DNA of 64,000 nt, from positions 186,001-250,000 of the forward strand of contig NZ_QAOJ01000002.1 of the NCBI RefSeq assembly GCF_003050835.1. The letters run 5' to 3'. The translations under genes and the position numbers were made by a program. The stretch comes from Pseudomonas sp. GV071 (lineage in GTDB: Bacteria; Pseudomonadota; Gammaproteobacteria; Pseudomonadales; Pseudomonadaceae). Every line of letters begins with the position of its first letter. Position 1 is the first letter of the stretch. Below the pieces are notes generated by a model, which saw only the letters and a list, made by a program, of their open reading frames with translations, was not told where the DNA came from and searched no databases. Shown piece by piece: positions 19,997-30,410 of the stretch.

Positions 19997-20192
19997 CAGG
20001 GATACCTATTCGGGACGGAAAACTGCTCGGCATTATAGGGGGGCCGGGCGCGGCTCACACGCCAAATTGGGAGCTAACGGCGCACTGCGCTACAATCCTG
20101 CGCCTTTATAGGCCGTGTGAAAACGCCGCGCGGCTGCGCTGGTGTTTCTCTGCAGGCCGTTTCATATCGTCTTACTTCGCGAGGTCCTTCCC

Positions 20193-21690
<1,498 letters not shown>

Positions 21691-21696
21691 TGAGAA

Positions 21697-21754
21697 AACC
21701 AGCCGTCAAGCGGAGCGCTGAAATCTAAGCTTCCATAAAGGCTGGTTATTTTTT
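21697..21754 (+). terminator. Terminator after gmk
   Basis: AACCAGCC and GGCTGGTT pair across a 35-base loop and are followed by ATTTTTT. The loop is larger than usual, but the stem/T-run pattern is clear. Confidence 0.75.
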
Positions 21755-21827
21755 AGACTGCACAGTTCGTTCGCCCACCTGGGCTAAAGTTTTTCGCTCT
21801 TATCTATATGTCGCTACGAGGAATACC

Positions 21828-22091
21828 ATGGCCCGCGTTACCGTTGAAGACTGCCTGGACAACGTTGATAACCGCTTCGAGCTGGTCATGCTCGCTACCA
21901 AGCGCTCCCGCCAACTCGCCACCGGCGGCAAAGAGCCGAAGGTAGCGTGGGAAAACGACAAGCCAACCGTAGTTGCCCTGCGCGAAATCGCTGCCGGCCT
22001 GATCGACTACGCGGTGATCGCGGAAGAAGAGATCGTCGACGAAGAACCACTGTTTGCCACATTTGAGGAAGAGGCCAACGAGGCCCTCTAA
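21828..22091 (+). CDS. rpoZ: RNA polymerase omega subunit
   Basis: Omega helps assemble the beta' subunit and contributes to the (p)ppGpp site on RNA polymerase. The 87-residue protein starts [20 protein letters not shown] and has the conserved AIREI-like [13 protein letters not shown]. The AT-rich segment before it (21755-21820) probably holds its own promoter. It is followed by spoT after 57 bases, as in many Proteobacteria. Confidence 0.97.
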   Translation: MARVTVEDCLDNVDNRFELVMLATKRSRQLATGGKEPKVAWENDKPTVVALREIAAGLIDYAVIAEEEIVDEEPLFATFEEEANEAL

Positions 22092-22148
22092 GCCTATGCC
22101 CGGTCGAAGTCCTACGGCGCGCGTTTCCGGTTGGCAGGGGGTGAACCC

Positions 22149-24257
22149 ATGCCGAGCATAGACGCCCTCGCCGATAGGCTTTCGACCTACCTGGGCGGCG
22201 AACAGGTCAACCTGGTTCGCCGCGCCTACTTCTACGCTGAGCAAGCCCACGACGGCCAACGCCGCCGCAGCGGTGAAGCCTACGTAACCCACCCGCTCGC
22301 GGTGGCCAATATTCTCGCCGACATGCACATGGACCATCAGAGCCTGATGGCTGCGATGCTGCATGACGTCATCGAAGACACCGGCATCGCCAAAGAAGCG
22401 CTCACCGCGCAATTTGGTGAAACCGTCGCCGAACTGGTGGACGGGGTCAGCAAGCTGACCCAGATGAACTTCGAAACCAAAGCCGAAGCCCAGGCGGAAA
22501 ACTTCCAGAAAATGGCCATGGCCATGGCCCGCGACATTCGCGTGATTCTGGTCAAGCTCGCCGACCGCCTGCACAACATGCGCACCCTGGAAGTGCTGGC
22601 TGGCGAAAAACGCCGACGCATCGCCAAGGAAACCCTGGAAATCTACGCCCCCATCGCCAACCGGCTGGGCATGCACAGCATGCGCGTGGAATTCGAAGAG
22701 CTTGGCTTCAAGGCCATGCACCCGATGCGCTCCGAGCGCATCCGCCAGGCGGTGAAGCGCGCCCGTGGCAACCGCAAGGAAATCGTCAACAAGATCGAAG
22801 AGTCGCTGACCCACTGCCTCAACCGCGAAGGCATGGAAGGCGAAGTGGTGGGCCGCGAGAAGCACCTGTACGGCATCTACCAGAAGATGCGTGGCAAGCG
22901 CCGGGCGTTCAACGAGATCATGGACGTCTATGCCTTCCGCATCATCGTCGACAAGGTCGACACCTGCTACCGCGTGCTCGGCGCCGTGCACAACCTGTAC
23001 AAACCCTTGCCCGGGCGCTTCAAAGACTACATCGCGATCCCCAAGGCCAACGGCTACCAGTCGCTGCACACCACGCTCTTTGGCATGCACGGCGTTCCCA
23101 TCGAAATCCAGATTCGCACCCGCGAAATGGAAGAAATGGCCAACAACGGCATCGCCGCCCATTGGCTGTACAAGTCCAATGAAGAAGACCAGCCCAAAGG
23201 CACCCACGCCCGCGCCCGCCAATGGGTCAAAGGCGTGCTGGAAATGCAGCAACGCGCCGGCAACTCGCTGGAATTCATCGAGAGCGTGAAGATCGACCTG
23301 TTTCCGGACGAGGTCTACGTCTTCACCCCCAAAGGCCGGATTATGGAGATGCCCAAGGGCTCCACGGCCGTCGACTTCGCCTACGCGGTGCACACCGATG
23401 TCGGCAATTCCTGCATCGCCTGCCGCATCAACCGCCGCCTGGCGCCCCTGTCCGAGCCACTGCAAAGCGGCGCCACGGTGGAAATCGTCACCGCCCCGGG
23501 CGCACGACCAAACCCGGCCTGGCTCAACTTCGTGGTTACCGGTAAAGCCCGCACCCATATCCGCCATGCGCTGAAGCTGCAGCGCCGCTCGGAATCCATC
23601 AGCCTCGGCGAACGCCTGCTGAACAAGGTGCTGACCGGCCTCAACAGCCACCTCGACAAAGTGCCGGCCGACCAGGTGCAAGGCGTACTCGCCGAATACC
23701 GCCTGGAGGTCATCGAAGACCTGCTGGAAGACATTGGCCTCGGCAACCGCATGGCCTACGTGGTCGCCCGCCGCCTGCTGGCTAGCGAAAGCGAGCAACT
23801 GCCGAGCGCCGAAGGGCCGCTGGCAATCCGTGGTACCGAGGGCCTGGTGCTCAGCTACGCCAAGTGCTGCACGCCAATTCCGGGCGACCCCATTGTCGGT
23901 CACCTGTCTGCCGGCAAAGGCATGGTGGTGCACCTGGAAAGCTGCAAGAACATCAGCGACATCCGCCAGAACCCGGAAAAGTGCATTCAACTGTCCTGGG
24001 CCAAAGACGTGGTCGGCGAGTTCAACGTCGAACTGCGCATCGAGCTGGAACACCAGCGCGGCCTGATCGCCTTGCTCGCCAGCAGCGTCAACGCTGCCGA
24101 CGGCAACATCGAGAAAATCAGCATGGACGAGCGCGACGGCCGCATCAGTGTGGTTCAGCTGGTGGTCAGCGTGCATGACCGCGTGCACCTGGCCCGCGTG
24201 ATCAAGAAGCTGCGAGCCCTCAAAGGCGTGGTGCATATTTCCCGCGTCCGCGCCTGA
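22149..24257 (+). CDS. spoT: Bifunctional (p)ppGpp synthetase/hydrolase
   Basis: SpoT makes and degrades the alarmone (p)ppGpp. The 702-residue protein has the full layout: an HD hydrolase domain with H48, H72 and D73 (AAMLHDVIEDTG), a synthetase domain with REKHLYGIYQKM, DVYAFRIIVD and PKANGYQSLHTT, a TGS domain (DEVYVFTPKGRIMEMPKG), a helical region, and a C-terminal ACT domain. Both catalytic centres look intact, so it should be bifunctional. The ATG at 22149 gives the family start MPSIDALADRL; an ATG six codons upstream has no better support. Confidence 0.97.
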   Translation: MPSIDALADRLSTYLGGEQVNLVRRAYFYAEQAHDGQRRRSGEAYVTHPLAVANILADMHMDHQSLMAAMLHDVIEDTGIAKEALTAQFGETVAELVDGVSKLTQMNFETKAEAQAENFQKMAMAMARDIRVILVKLADRLHNMRTLEVLAGEKRRRIAKETLEIYAPIANRLGMHSMRVEFEELGFKAMHPMRSERIRQAVKRARGNRKEIVNKIEESLTHCLNREGMEGEVVGREKHLYGIYQKMRGKRRAFNEIMDVYAFRIIVDKVDTCYRVLGAVHNLYKPLPGRFKDYIAIPKANGYQSLHTTLFGMHGVPIEIQIRTREMEEMANNGIAAHWLYKSNEEDQPKGTHARARQWVKGVLEMQQRAGNSLEFIESVKIDLFPDEVYVFTPKGRIMEMPKGSTAVDFAYAVHTDVGNSCIACRINRRLAPLSEPLQSGATVEIVTAPGARPNPAWLNFVVTGKARTHIRHALKLQRRSESISLGERLLNKVLTGLNSHLDKVPADQVQGVLAEYRLEVIEDLLEDIGLGNRMAYVVARRLLASESEQLPSAEGPLAIRGTEGLVLSYAKCCTPIPGDPIVGHLSAGKGMVVHLESCKNISDIRQNPEKCIQLSWAKDVVGEFNVELRIELEHQRGLIALLASSVNAADGNIEKISMDERDGRISVVQLVVSVHDRVHLARVIKKLRALKGVVHISRVRA

Positions 24258-24318
24258 CCCCCTTTCGTAACGACGGCCTGCGGTCTTTACGCAGGACTAC
24301 ACCTCAAGGAGCTTTTTC

Positions 24319-24699
24319 ATGAGCAAGAGCGTCATCACTTCCGAACACGCCCCAGCCGCCATCGGCACCTACTCCCAGGCGATCAAAGCGGGCAACACCG
24401 TGTACATGTCCGGCCAGATCCCCCTGGACCCGAAAACCATGGAGCTGGTCGAAGGCTTCGAAGCCCAGACCGTGCAGGTGTTTGAAAACCTCAAAGCCGT
24501 GGCCGAAGCGGCCGGTGGTTCGTTCAAAGACATCGTCAAACTGAACATCTTCCTCACCGACCTCTCGCACTTCGCCAAGGTCAACGAGGTGATGGGCCGT
24601 TACTTCGAACAGCCTTACCCAGCCCGCGCCGCTATTGGCGTAGCCGCCCTGCCCCGTGGCGCCCAGGTTGAAATGGACGCCATCCTCGTTATTGAGTAA
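24319..24699 (+). CDS. ridA: RidA enamine/imine deaminase
   Basis: RidA hydrolyses reactive enamines and imines, such as 2-aminoacrylate released by PLP enzymes, and so protects other PLP enzymes. The 126-residue length matches. The catalytic Arg lies in [20 protein letters not shown] (about 105) and the signature [10 protein letters not shown] closes the protein. AAGGAG precedes the ATG. It follows spoT by 61 bases, the usual neighbour in gammaproteobacteria. Confidence 0.96.
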   Translation: MSKSVITSEHAPAAIGTYSQAIKAGNTVYMSGQIPLDPKTMELVEGFEAQTVQVFENLKAVAEAAGGSFKDIVKLNIFLTDLSHFAKVNEVMGRYFEQPYPARAAIGVAALPRGAQVEMDAILVIE

Positions 24700-24739
24700 T
24701 GGCTGTCGAATAACCGCCGCCCCAAGGAAGAACACCACC

Positions 24740-25477
24740 ATGCGCAACGCCCTTGCCCTGCTGTTATCCGCTGCCGTACTCGGCGGCTGCAGCAGCCCCG
24801 CAAGCCACAACCCGAACGGCATCTGGATCAATCAGGTGGCCATCGATGCTGCTGCCCAAGGCGGCAATCTGCGGGAGGCGTTGCTGGCCTACGGGCCGAA
24901 CCTGGAATGGACCATCGACGCCACACGGCGCAGCGCCAAAGTCAGCAATGGCTTCGAGCTGGACGAAGGCCACCTGGTGGACGCTCCGGACGGCCAGTGG
25001 CGCATCGACTTCTATGGCGATTACCACGAGCAACTGAACGTCGAGAACGACCAGATGCGCCAGGCCGAAAGCAAGACCGGCCCGGAGCAGCGTTTTCAAC
25101 GCTCCACCCTCAAACTGCCGCTCGGCGCTCCGGCGGGCAGCAGCTTTGAGCAAGCGCTGTACACCGCTTACCTCGGTGGCACCTGGAAAATCACCAAGGG
25201 CCCTGGGGTAAAAGGCCTGGTGTTGTTTCACCCGGACGGCCAGGTTGAAGGCCTGCCCGGCGCTGACCGTTACGCTCTGTGCCTGGCTGGCGACTGCGCC
25301 GCCATGAGTGGCGAAAACGACAGCCTGTGGCTGCAACTGGGTAACCAGGGCAACGTCTGGCTGTTCAAACGCGAAGGCAACCGCTTGGAAATTTTCCAGG
25401 CCGTGAACCAGGCGCAGCTGGATGAAATGCCCGAATACCTGCCGGGTGTGACGACCTGGGTGCTGGAGAAGGACTGA
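24740..25477 (+). CDS. Hypothetical lipoprotein
   Basis: This 245-residue protein starts with a lipoprotein signal: a Leu/Ala core and lipobox VLGGC, giving lipidated Cys17. The ATG at 24740 follows AAGGAAG. The mature protein is mixed alpha/beta with repeated short patterns of the kind NGIWINQVAIDAA, LDEGHLVDAPDGQWRIDF and GTWKITKGPG. It has a two-cysteine patch (LCLAGDCAAM) late in the chain that could be a disulfide. I do not recognise a characterised family. It sits 40 bases after ridA and may be co-transcribed with it. Confidence 0.75.
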   Translation: MRNALALLLSAAVLGGCSSPASHNPNGIWINQVAIDAAAQGGNLREALLAYGPNLEWTIDATRRSAKVSNGFELDEGHLVDAPDGQWRIDFYGDYHEQLNVENDQMRQAESKTGPEQRFQRSTLKLPLGAPAGSSFEQALYTAYLGGTWKITKGPGVKGLVLFHPDGQVEGLPGADRYALCLAGDCAAMSGENDSLWLQLGNQGNVWLFKREGNRLEIFQAVNQAQLDEMPEYLPGVTTWVLEKD

Positions 25478-25487
25478 AGCAAAAGCT

Positions 25488-25510
25488 CGAGGCTGAAGCC
25501 TCGATTTTTT
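25488..25510 (+). terminator. Terminator after the lipoprotein gene
   Basis: CGAGGC-TGAA-GCCTCG followed by ATTTTTT, ten bases past the stop. Confidence 0.88.
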
Positions 25511-25517
25511 GAATGCC

Positions 25518-26135
25518 TTACCGCGCCGTCCAAAGCAGATAAACGCCCAGCACCAGCAACAACCCGCCACACACCCGATCCAGCACCACCACCCGCCGCT
25601 GCAACCACAACCGCCAGCGCTCAACGCTGAGCAAGCGCACCAGCGCCAGGTCCCACACCAGCACCATCGTTGCCATCCAGGCCATGCACACGGCCAGGCC
25701 CCACCCCGGCATCGCCGCGCTGTGCAGCACGCCAAACAGACCGGCATAAAAAATCGGGCACTTGGGATTCAGCACGCTGGCTGCAAGGCCTTGAACGAAC
25801 CCCAGCCACCAACGCCCCGCCAGCACCTCGCCCGCTTCCGGCAAGGCCAATTGCCGGCGTCCGCTGAATGCCTGCAACCCCAGCCAGACAAAGTAGGCAC
25901 CGCCCACGCCCTGCAAGGCGCGCCACACCCAGCCGCCTTCGGCTGGCAGCAGACTCTGCGCCAACAGCACCACGAGCATCACCAGCCCATTGGCTGCCGC
26001 AATACCGCTGGCGCAGCCATCCGCCTGCCGTCGCCCCTGGAGCAACGCTGTGCGCAGCAGCAGAAAGAAGTCCGGGCCGGGGGATAGCAACGCCGCGAAG
26101 TGAGTGCTGGCGACCAATAAAAACAGCGCAACCAT
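25518..26135 (-). CDS. LysE/RhtB family amino-acid exporter
   Basis: The 205-residue protein has five or six hydrophobic segments and the LysE-family N-terminal signature SPGPDFFLLLRTALLQGRR with GIAAANGLV, followed by FVWLGLQAF and SVLNPKCPIFYAG. Such proteins export amino acids or their homologues; the substrate here cannot be told from sequence. It runs opposite to the lipoprotein gene. 66 bases behind it begins the AraC gene's 3' end. Confidence 0.9.
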   Translation of the reverse strand: MVALFLLVASTHFAALLSPGPDFFLLLRTALLQGRRQADGCASGIAAANGLVMLVVLLAQSLLPAEGGWVWRALQGVGGAYFVWLGLQAFSGRRQLALPEAGEVLAGRWWLGFVQGLAASVLNPKCPIFYAGLFGVLHSAAMPGWGLAVCMAWMATMVLVWDLALVRLLSVERWRLWLQRRVVVLDRVCGGLLLVLGVYLLWTAR

Positions 26136-26201
26136 AACGACCTCCGAGTGAATTCGGCGGCCAGTCTGTGGCGCGCTTATGGCGCAGGTATTGGAGAAAA
26201 C

Positions 26202-27002
26202 TCAGGTGCGTGCGGCGCTGCGAAAACGCCCAGGGGTCACACCGGTGAAGCGCTTGAAGGTACCGCTGAAGTGCGCCTGGTCATAGAAACCCAACTGCAA
26301 TCCCACCTCGCTAAGCGGCTCTCCACCCAGCAGCAGGCGCTTGGCCTCACGCACCCGCCGTTGCAGCAGGTAGGTATGCGGCGGCACGCCATAGGCGCGG
26401 CGAAAAGCCTCGATCAGGTGACGCGGATGCCGCTCGCCGACCACGGCCAATTGCTCCAGGCTGACCGCGTCGCGGTAGTGCGCTTCCAGGTATTCACGCA
26501 AGCGCGCGGTGCTGCCGCCGTCGCGGGCCGCAGTCGGCAGCGGGCGCATGCCGCCGTGGCGGATAAACACCAACTCCAGTACTGCCAGCAGCTGGCTTTC
26601 CAGCGCCAGGGCATCATGCCGCTCGAACTCCAGCGCCAGGCCAGCCATCAACTGCGCCACCGCGCCGTCATCCGCCGGATTGAGTTGGTTGAAACCGCGC
26701 GGCAAACGCTTGCGCCCCAGCAGCGCCGGCAAGCGCGCCTCTTCGACATAGAGCATGTGATAAACCAGCCGCGACGAAATCGCGTGGCCGGTGTGCGGCT
26801 CTTCCGGGTTCATCAATGACAGGGTGCCGGCCGGCAATGCATGCCGTGCGCCCTGGCATTGATAGCCGCCGACGCCGTGCAAAATCGCGCCGATGGCAAA
26901 CGCGTCGTGGCTATGGCGGCCAAACGGCTGCCCGGAGAAGTCGGCCTGAAATAGCTCGACCCCCGACAGCCAGGGCTGCACCAACAGCCGGTTGGCGTCC
27001 AT
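26202..27002 (-). CDS. AraC family transcriptional regulator
   Basis: The 266-residue protein has an N-terminal cupin-type sensing domain (HSHDAFAIGAILHGVGGYQ, PGTLSLMNPEEPHTGHA) and a C-terminal double helix-turn-helix domain (LEQLAVVGERHPRHLIEAFRRAYG and LSEVGLQLGFYDQAHFSGTFKR, shown in parts). The ATG at 27002 lies two bases after the TGA of the epimerase gene (TGAGGATG), so the two are translationally coupled. This AraC subtype often controls a nearby LysE-type exporter, which lies next to it here; that link is inferred. Confidence 0.88.
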   Translation of the reverse strand: MDANRLLVQPWLSGVELFQADFSGQPFGRHSHDAFAIGAILHGVGGYQCQGARHALPAGTLSLMNPEEPHTGHAISSRLVYHMLYVEEARLPALLGRKRLPRGFNQLNPADDGAVAQLMAGLALEFERHDALALESQLLAVLELVFIRHGGMRPLPTAARDGGSTARLREYLEAHYRDAVSLEQLAVVGERHPRHLIEAFRRAYGVPPHTYLLQRRVREAKRLLLGGEPLSEVGLQLGFYDQAHFSGTFKRFTGVTPGRFRSAART

Positions 27003-27004
27003 CC

Positions 27005-27862
27005 TCAGGCGCCGGCCAGCACCGCCGCGTAGCCTTCGCGGTAGCTCGGGTAACGCGGCGCCCAACCCAGGGCGCGGGCGCGGGCATTGCTGCAACGTTT
27101 GCTGCCGGAGCGGCGCACGGTCGACTCCTCGGCCCACTCGGTGACGCCCATATAGTCGCGCAGCCAGCCCACCACTTCGTGCAGGGGCGCCGGTGCATCA
27201 TCGACACCGATGTACAAGTCATCCAGCGCCTTGCCGTCGGCATCCGCTTGCAGCAGAAACGCCAGCAAGCCCGCGCAGTCGTCGGCGTGCAAACGGTTGG
27301 CATACAACGGCGGCTCGCTGACCACCCGGTAACCCATGCGCACTTGCTTGAGCAGCCACTCGCGGCCGGGGCCGTAAATACCGGTGAGGCGCACGATGGT
27401 GGCGGGGAAGCCGCTGTCCAGAGCCAACCGTTCAGCATCCAGCATGATGCGTCCGGAATAGCTCTGGGCTTCGGCCGGCGACTGTTCGTCTACCCACACC
27501 CCGCCGTCCTGGGCATACACGCCGCTGCTGGAGACGAAGATCACCCGCCTGGGCGACTGGCCGCGCGCTTTCAACCAGCTCAAGGTGTTGGCCAGGCCAT
27601 CGAAATAGGCGCGGCGGTAGCCAGCTTCGTCGTGCTCGGTGGCGGCAGCGGCGTACACCAGGTAGTCCAGCGGGTCTTGTGGCCACTGCTCTGGGCAGGC
27701 CGGGTCGTTCAGGTCCGCCGCCACCGGCGTGATGTCCGCCGGCAGCGCTGCGACGGAACGCCGCAAGCCATACACCTGCCAACCCGTCGCATGCAGCTGC
27801 GAAGCGAGCCGGCTTCCAACATCGCCGCAGCCGGCAATCAACAGAGTGGGGGCGCTAGACAT
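27005..27862 (-). CDS. NAD(P)-dependent epimerase/reductase-like protein (extended SDR)
   Basis: The 285-residue protein begins with a dinucleotide fold, LLIAGCGDVGSRLA (about 7-20), and has the SSSGVY segment and RLTGIYGPGR of atypical extended SDRs of the YeeZ type. The usual catalytic YxxxK is not obvious; YSGRIMLDAER stands in its place, so it may bind NAD(P) without the classic epimerase chemistry. It is the first gene of a two-gene unit with the AraC regulator and is divergent from exbB. Confidence 0.82.
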   Translation of the reverse strand: MSSAPTLLIAGCGDVGSRLASQLHATGWQVYGLRRSVAALPADITPVAADLNDPACPEQWPQDPLDYLVYAAAATEHDEAGYRRAYFDGLANTLSWLKARGQSPRRVIFVSSSGVYAQDGGVWVDEQSPAEAQSYSGRIMLDAERLALDSGFPATIVRLTGIYGPGREWLLKQVRMGYRVVSEPPLYANRLHADDCAGLLAFLLQADADGKALDDLYIGVDDAPAPLHEVVGWLRDYMGVTEWAEESTVRRSGSKRCSNARARALGWAPRYPSYREGYAAVLAGA

Positions 27863-28051
27863 AGCAGAACCTCAGGACAAAAGCGGCATTCTAGGCGGGC
27901 CGCAGGGGATAAGGGAAAGGCTTGAGTGGTCAGACAAACGTTACAGTATCACTTTCACAAACAAGAATAGTTTGCAATACTTAGCGCCCTTTTGCGCCAG
28001 GGGTCGCTTTTGACCCCGGTCACCGCTCTTCCCATCTCAGGTCCGGCCAGC

Positions 28052-29131
28052 ATGAACTCTAACGCCTACCGCGCTCAGTCCTCCCTTCTGCAGCCCCGCG
28101 CTCTGCTCGCCTTCGGTGCGCTGCTGCTCAGCCTGACGCTGCCTGCCAGCAGCTTCGCTGATCAAACCACCGCCGCGACCCCCGCGCCGACAGCCACCGC
28201 TCCCGCTGCTTCGACCGCTGCCGTACCGGCCCCGACTGCCGAAACCCCGGCCGCCGCCGCACTGCGCGAAAAGATCGCCAGCCTGGGCCCGGACGCTACC
28301 CCGGAGCAGATCAGCACCGCCACCAAAGAGACCCTGGAGGCCAATGGCGCCTCGCCAGAGGAAGTGGCACAAGCGCTGGATACCCTGCGAAAAGCCGACG
28401 AGCTGATTGCCGAAGACCAGGCCACCTTTGCCAGCGACCTGTCGCCATGGGGTATGTACCAGAACGCTGACCACATCGTGAAAGCGGTGATGATCGGCCT
28501 GGCCCTGGCTTCGGTCATTACCTGGACCATCTGGATCGCCAAAGGCTTCGAGCTGATCGGCGCCAAGCGTCGTCTGCGTGGCGAACTGGCCCTGCTGAAA
28601 CAGAGCCGCTCGCTGAAAGAGGCCTCCGACAAGGCCAACAAGGTTGGCAGCCTGTCCCACGTACTGGTTCACGACGCCCTGGAAGAAATGCGCCTGTCGG
28701 CCAATACCCGCGAGAAAGAAGGCATCAAAGAACGCGTCAGCTTCCGCCTTGAGCGCCTGGTTGCCGCCTGCGGTCGTGAAATGAGCCAAGGTACCGGCGT
28801 GCTCGCTACCATCGGTTCCACTGCGCCCTTCGTCGGCCTGTTCGGTACCGTGTGGGGCATCATGAACAGCTTCATCGGCATCGCCAAATCGCAGACCACC
28901 AACCTCGCCGTGGTCGCCCCCGGTATCGCCGAGGCCCTGCTGGCCACGGCCATGGGCCTGGTAGCGGCGATTCCCGCAGTGGTCATCTACAACGTCTTCG
29001 CCCGTTCCATCACCGGCTACAAAGCCCAGGTGGCGGACGCCTCGGCCCAGGTCCTGCTGCTGGTCAGCCGCGACCTCGACCACCTGCCGGCTGAGCAACG
29101 CAGCCAGCCACACGCGGTAAAAGTGAGCTGA
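28052..29131 (+). CDS. exbB: TonB system energy transducer ExbB
   Basis: ExbB and ExbD form the proton channel that energises TonB for siderophore and cobalamin uptake. The 359-residue protein is longer than E. coli ExbB (244). After a signal-like hydrophobic segment (about 14-35) comes a Thr/Pro/Ala-rich and then helical periplasmic extension (about 36-140). The MotA/TolQ/ExbB domain follows, with TM1 (VMIGLALASVITWTIWI), TM2 and TM3 (GVLATIGSTAPFVGLFGTVWG, GIAEALLATAMGLVAAIPAV). Long ExbB forms are known in pseudomonads. exbD follows after one base. Confidence 0.93.
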   Translation: MNSNAYRAQSSLLQPRALLAFGALLLSLTLPASSFADQTTAATPAPTATAPAASTAAVPAPTAETPAAAALREKIASLGPDATPEQISTATKETLEANGASPEEVAQALDTLRKADELIAEDQATFASDLSPWGMYQNADHIVKAVMIGLALASVITWTIWIAKGFELIGAKRRLRGELALLKQSRSLKEASDKANKVGSLSHVLVHDALEEMRLSANTREKEGIKERVSFRLERLVAACGREMSQGTGVLATIGSTAPFVGLFGTVWGIMNSFIGIAKSQTTNLAVVAPGIAEALLATAMGLVAAIPAVVIYNVFARSITGYKAQVADASAQVLLLVSRDLDHLPAEQRSQPHAVKVS

Positions 29132-29132
29132 C

Positions 29133-29558
29133 ATGGGCCTGCACCTCAACGACGGCGGCGATGATCTGGTCGAATCCCACGAGATCAACGTAACGCCCTT
29201 TATCGACGTAATGCTGGTGCTGCTGATCATCTTCATGGTCGCCGCACCGCTGGCCACGGTGGACATCAAGGTCGACCTGCCGGCTTCCAGCGCCGAGCCG
29301 CAACCGCGGCCGGACAAGCCGGTGTACCTGACCGTCAAAGAGGACAAGAACCTCTACTTGGGCGATCAGCAAGTGACCAAGGAACAACTGGGGCAGGCAC
29401 TCGACCAGCAGACCAAAGGCAAGAAGGACACCACGATCTTCTTCCGCGCCGACAAGGGTGTGGACTACGCCGACCTGATGGAAGCGATGAACAGCCTGCG
29501 CGCGGCCGGTTACCTCAAAGTGGGCCTGGTTGGCCTTGAGGCGGTCGGGCAGAAATGA
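29133..29558 (+). CDS. exbD: TonB system component ExbD
   Basis: The 141-residue protein has a short cytoplasmic N-terminus, one transmembrane helix (FIDVMLVLLIIFMVAAPLA) with the conserved proton-carrying Asp (INVTPFIDVMLVLL), and a periplasmic domain. It begins one base after the exbB stop and overlaps tonB by four (ATGA), so exbB-exbD-tonB is an operon. Confidence 0.96.
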   Translation: MGLHLNDGGDDLVESHEINVTPFIDVMLVLLIIFMVAAPLATVDIKVDLPASSAEPQPRPDKPVYLTVKEDKNLYLGDQQVTKEQLGQALDQQTKGKKDTTIFFRADKGVDYADLMEAMNSLRAAGYLKVGLVGLEAVGQK

Positions 29559-30283
29559 CCCTATCGGTCCGTAAAGCTTCCGGTTGGACAGTCAGTTGGT
29601 TGCTCGTGCTCGCCGTGCATGTCGGTATCGGCCTGTGGGCGTTGTATTGGCATGCCGAAGCAATTCCGGTCGAACTGCCGCCGCCGGCGATGATCATCGA
29701 GCTGCCACCGATGCCGGAAGTGGTGCCGCCGCCACCGGCGCCGGCGCAGATCGTCGAGCCTGAGCCCGAGCCGCAGCCGGAAGTGGTGGAAGCGCCCAAG
29801 CCCAAGCTGGTGTTGGAAAAGCCCAAGCCCAAGCCGAAACCCAAGCCGAAGGTGAAACCGGTCGAGCCGCCGAAGCCGGAAGAAAAACCGGCCGAGCAGA
29901 CTCTGCCGGATGCGCAACCGGCGCCGCCAGCACCACCGGCCGCGCCCACCGCGCCACAACCGAGCAGCACCAGCGCACCGTCGGAAGCGCAGGTGACCTG
30001 GCAGAGCAAATTGCTTAGCCACCTGGCGCGCTTCAAACGCTACCCCGAGGATGCCCGTCGTCGTGGCGCCGAAGGGACCAGCCGGGTGCGTTTCACTGTG
30101 GACGCCGAAGGCAACGTGTTGAGCGTGTCGTTGGCAGGTTCCTCCGGCAACGCTTCGCTGGACCGCGCCACGGTCGCCATGATCCGCCGCGCCCAGCCGC
30201 TGCCCAAACCGCCGGCCGATATCCTCGACGGCAACAGCAAGGAAGTGACAGCGCCCTTCGTTTATTCGCTGGACCGTCGCTGA
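29555..30283 (+). CDS. tonB: TonB
   Basis: TonB passes energy from ExbBD to outer-membrane receptors. The 242-residue protein has an N-terminal membrane anchor (about 13-32, with the SxxxH-type SWLLVLAVHVGIG), a Pro-rich spacer (about 42-145) with EP and KP runs such as PKPKPKPKPKVKP, and the C-terminal domain (RYPEDARRRGAEGTSRVRFTV). An operon with exbBD located next to oxyR and recG is the P. putida/P. fluorescens order. Confidence 0.96.
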   Translation: MTLSVRKASGWTVSWLLVLAVHVGIGLWALYWHAEAIPVELPPPAMIIELPPMPEVVPPPPAPAQIVEPEPEPQPEVVEAPKPKLVLEKPKPKPKPKPKVKPVEPPKPEEKPAEQTLPDAQPAPPAPPAAPTAPQPSSTSAPSEAQVTWQSKLLSHLARFKRYPEDARRRGAEGTSRVRFTVDAEGNVLSVSLAGSSGNASLDRATVAMIRRAQPLPKPPADILDGNSKEVTAPFVYSLDRR

Positions 30284-30301
30284 CATCTCCCCTCTAACCG
30301 G

Positions 30302-30356
30302 ACCCGCCCCCAGGTGATGCGCGAAAAATCGCGCACATTTAACCTGCGGGGCGGGT
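30302..30356. repeat. Nested hairpin between tonB and oxyR
   Basis: An outer stem ACCCGCCCC (30302-30310) with GGGGCGGGT (30348-30356) encloses an inner perfect 7-base hairpin, TGCGCGA-AAAA-TCGCGCA (30318-30335). There is no T run, so it is not a standard terminator. Confidence 0.6.
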
Positions 30357-30410
30357 TGGTTCCATTGAATACAACCGCTATGCTTTGGCGCAAATCAATG
30401 GAAAAACACT

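Noticed and set aside
21804..24236. An 810-codon minus-strand frame opposite rpoZ and spoT
   Set aside because: It is an antisense artefact of GC-rich third positions. rpoZ and spoT on the + strand are clear full-length genes.
27940..27990. A possible Fur box upstream of exbB
   Set aside because: AAGAATAGTTTGCAATAC is AT-rich, but it fits the GATAATGATAATCATTATC consensus poorly, so I do not annotate it even though iron control of TonB systems is common.
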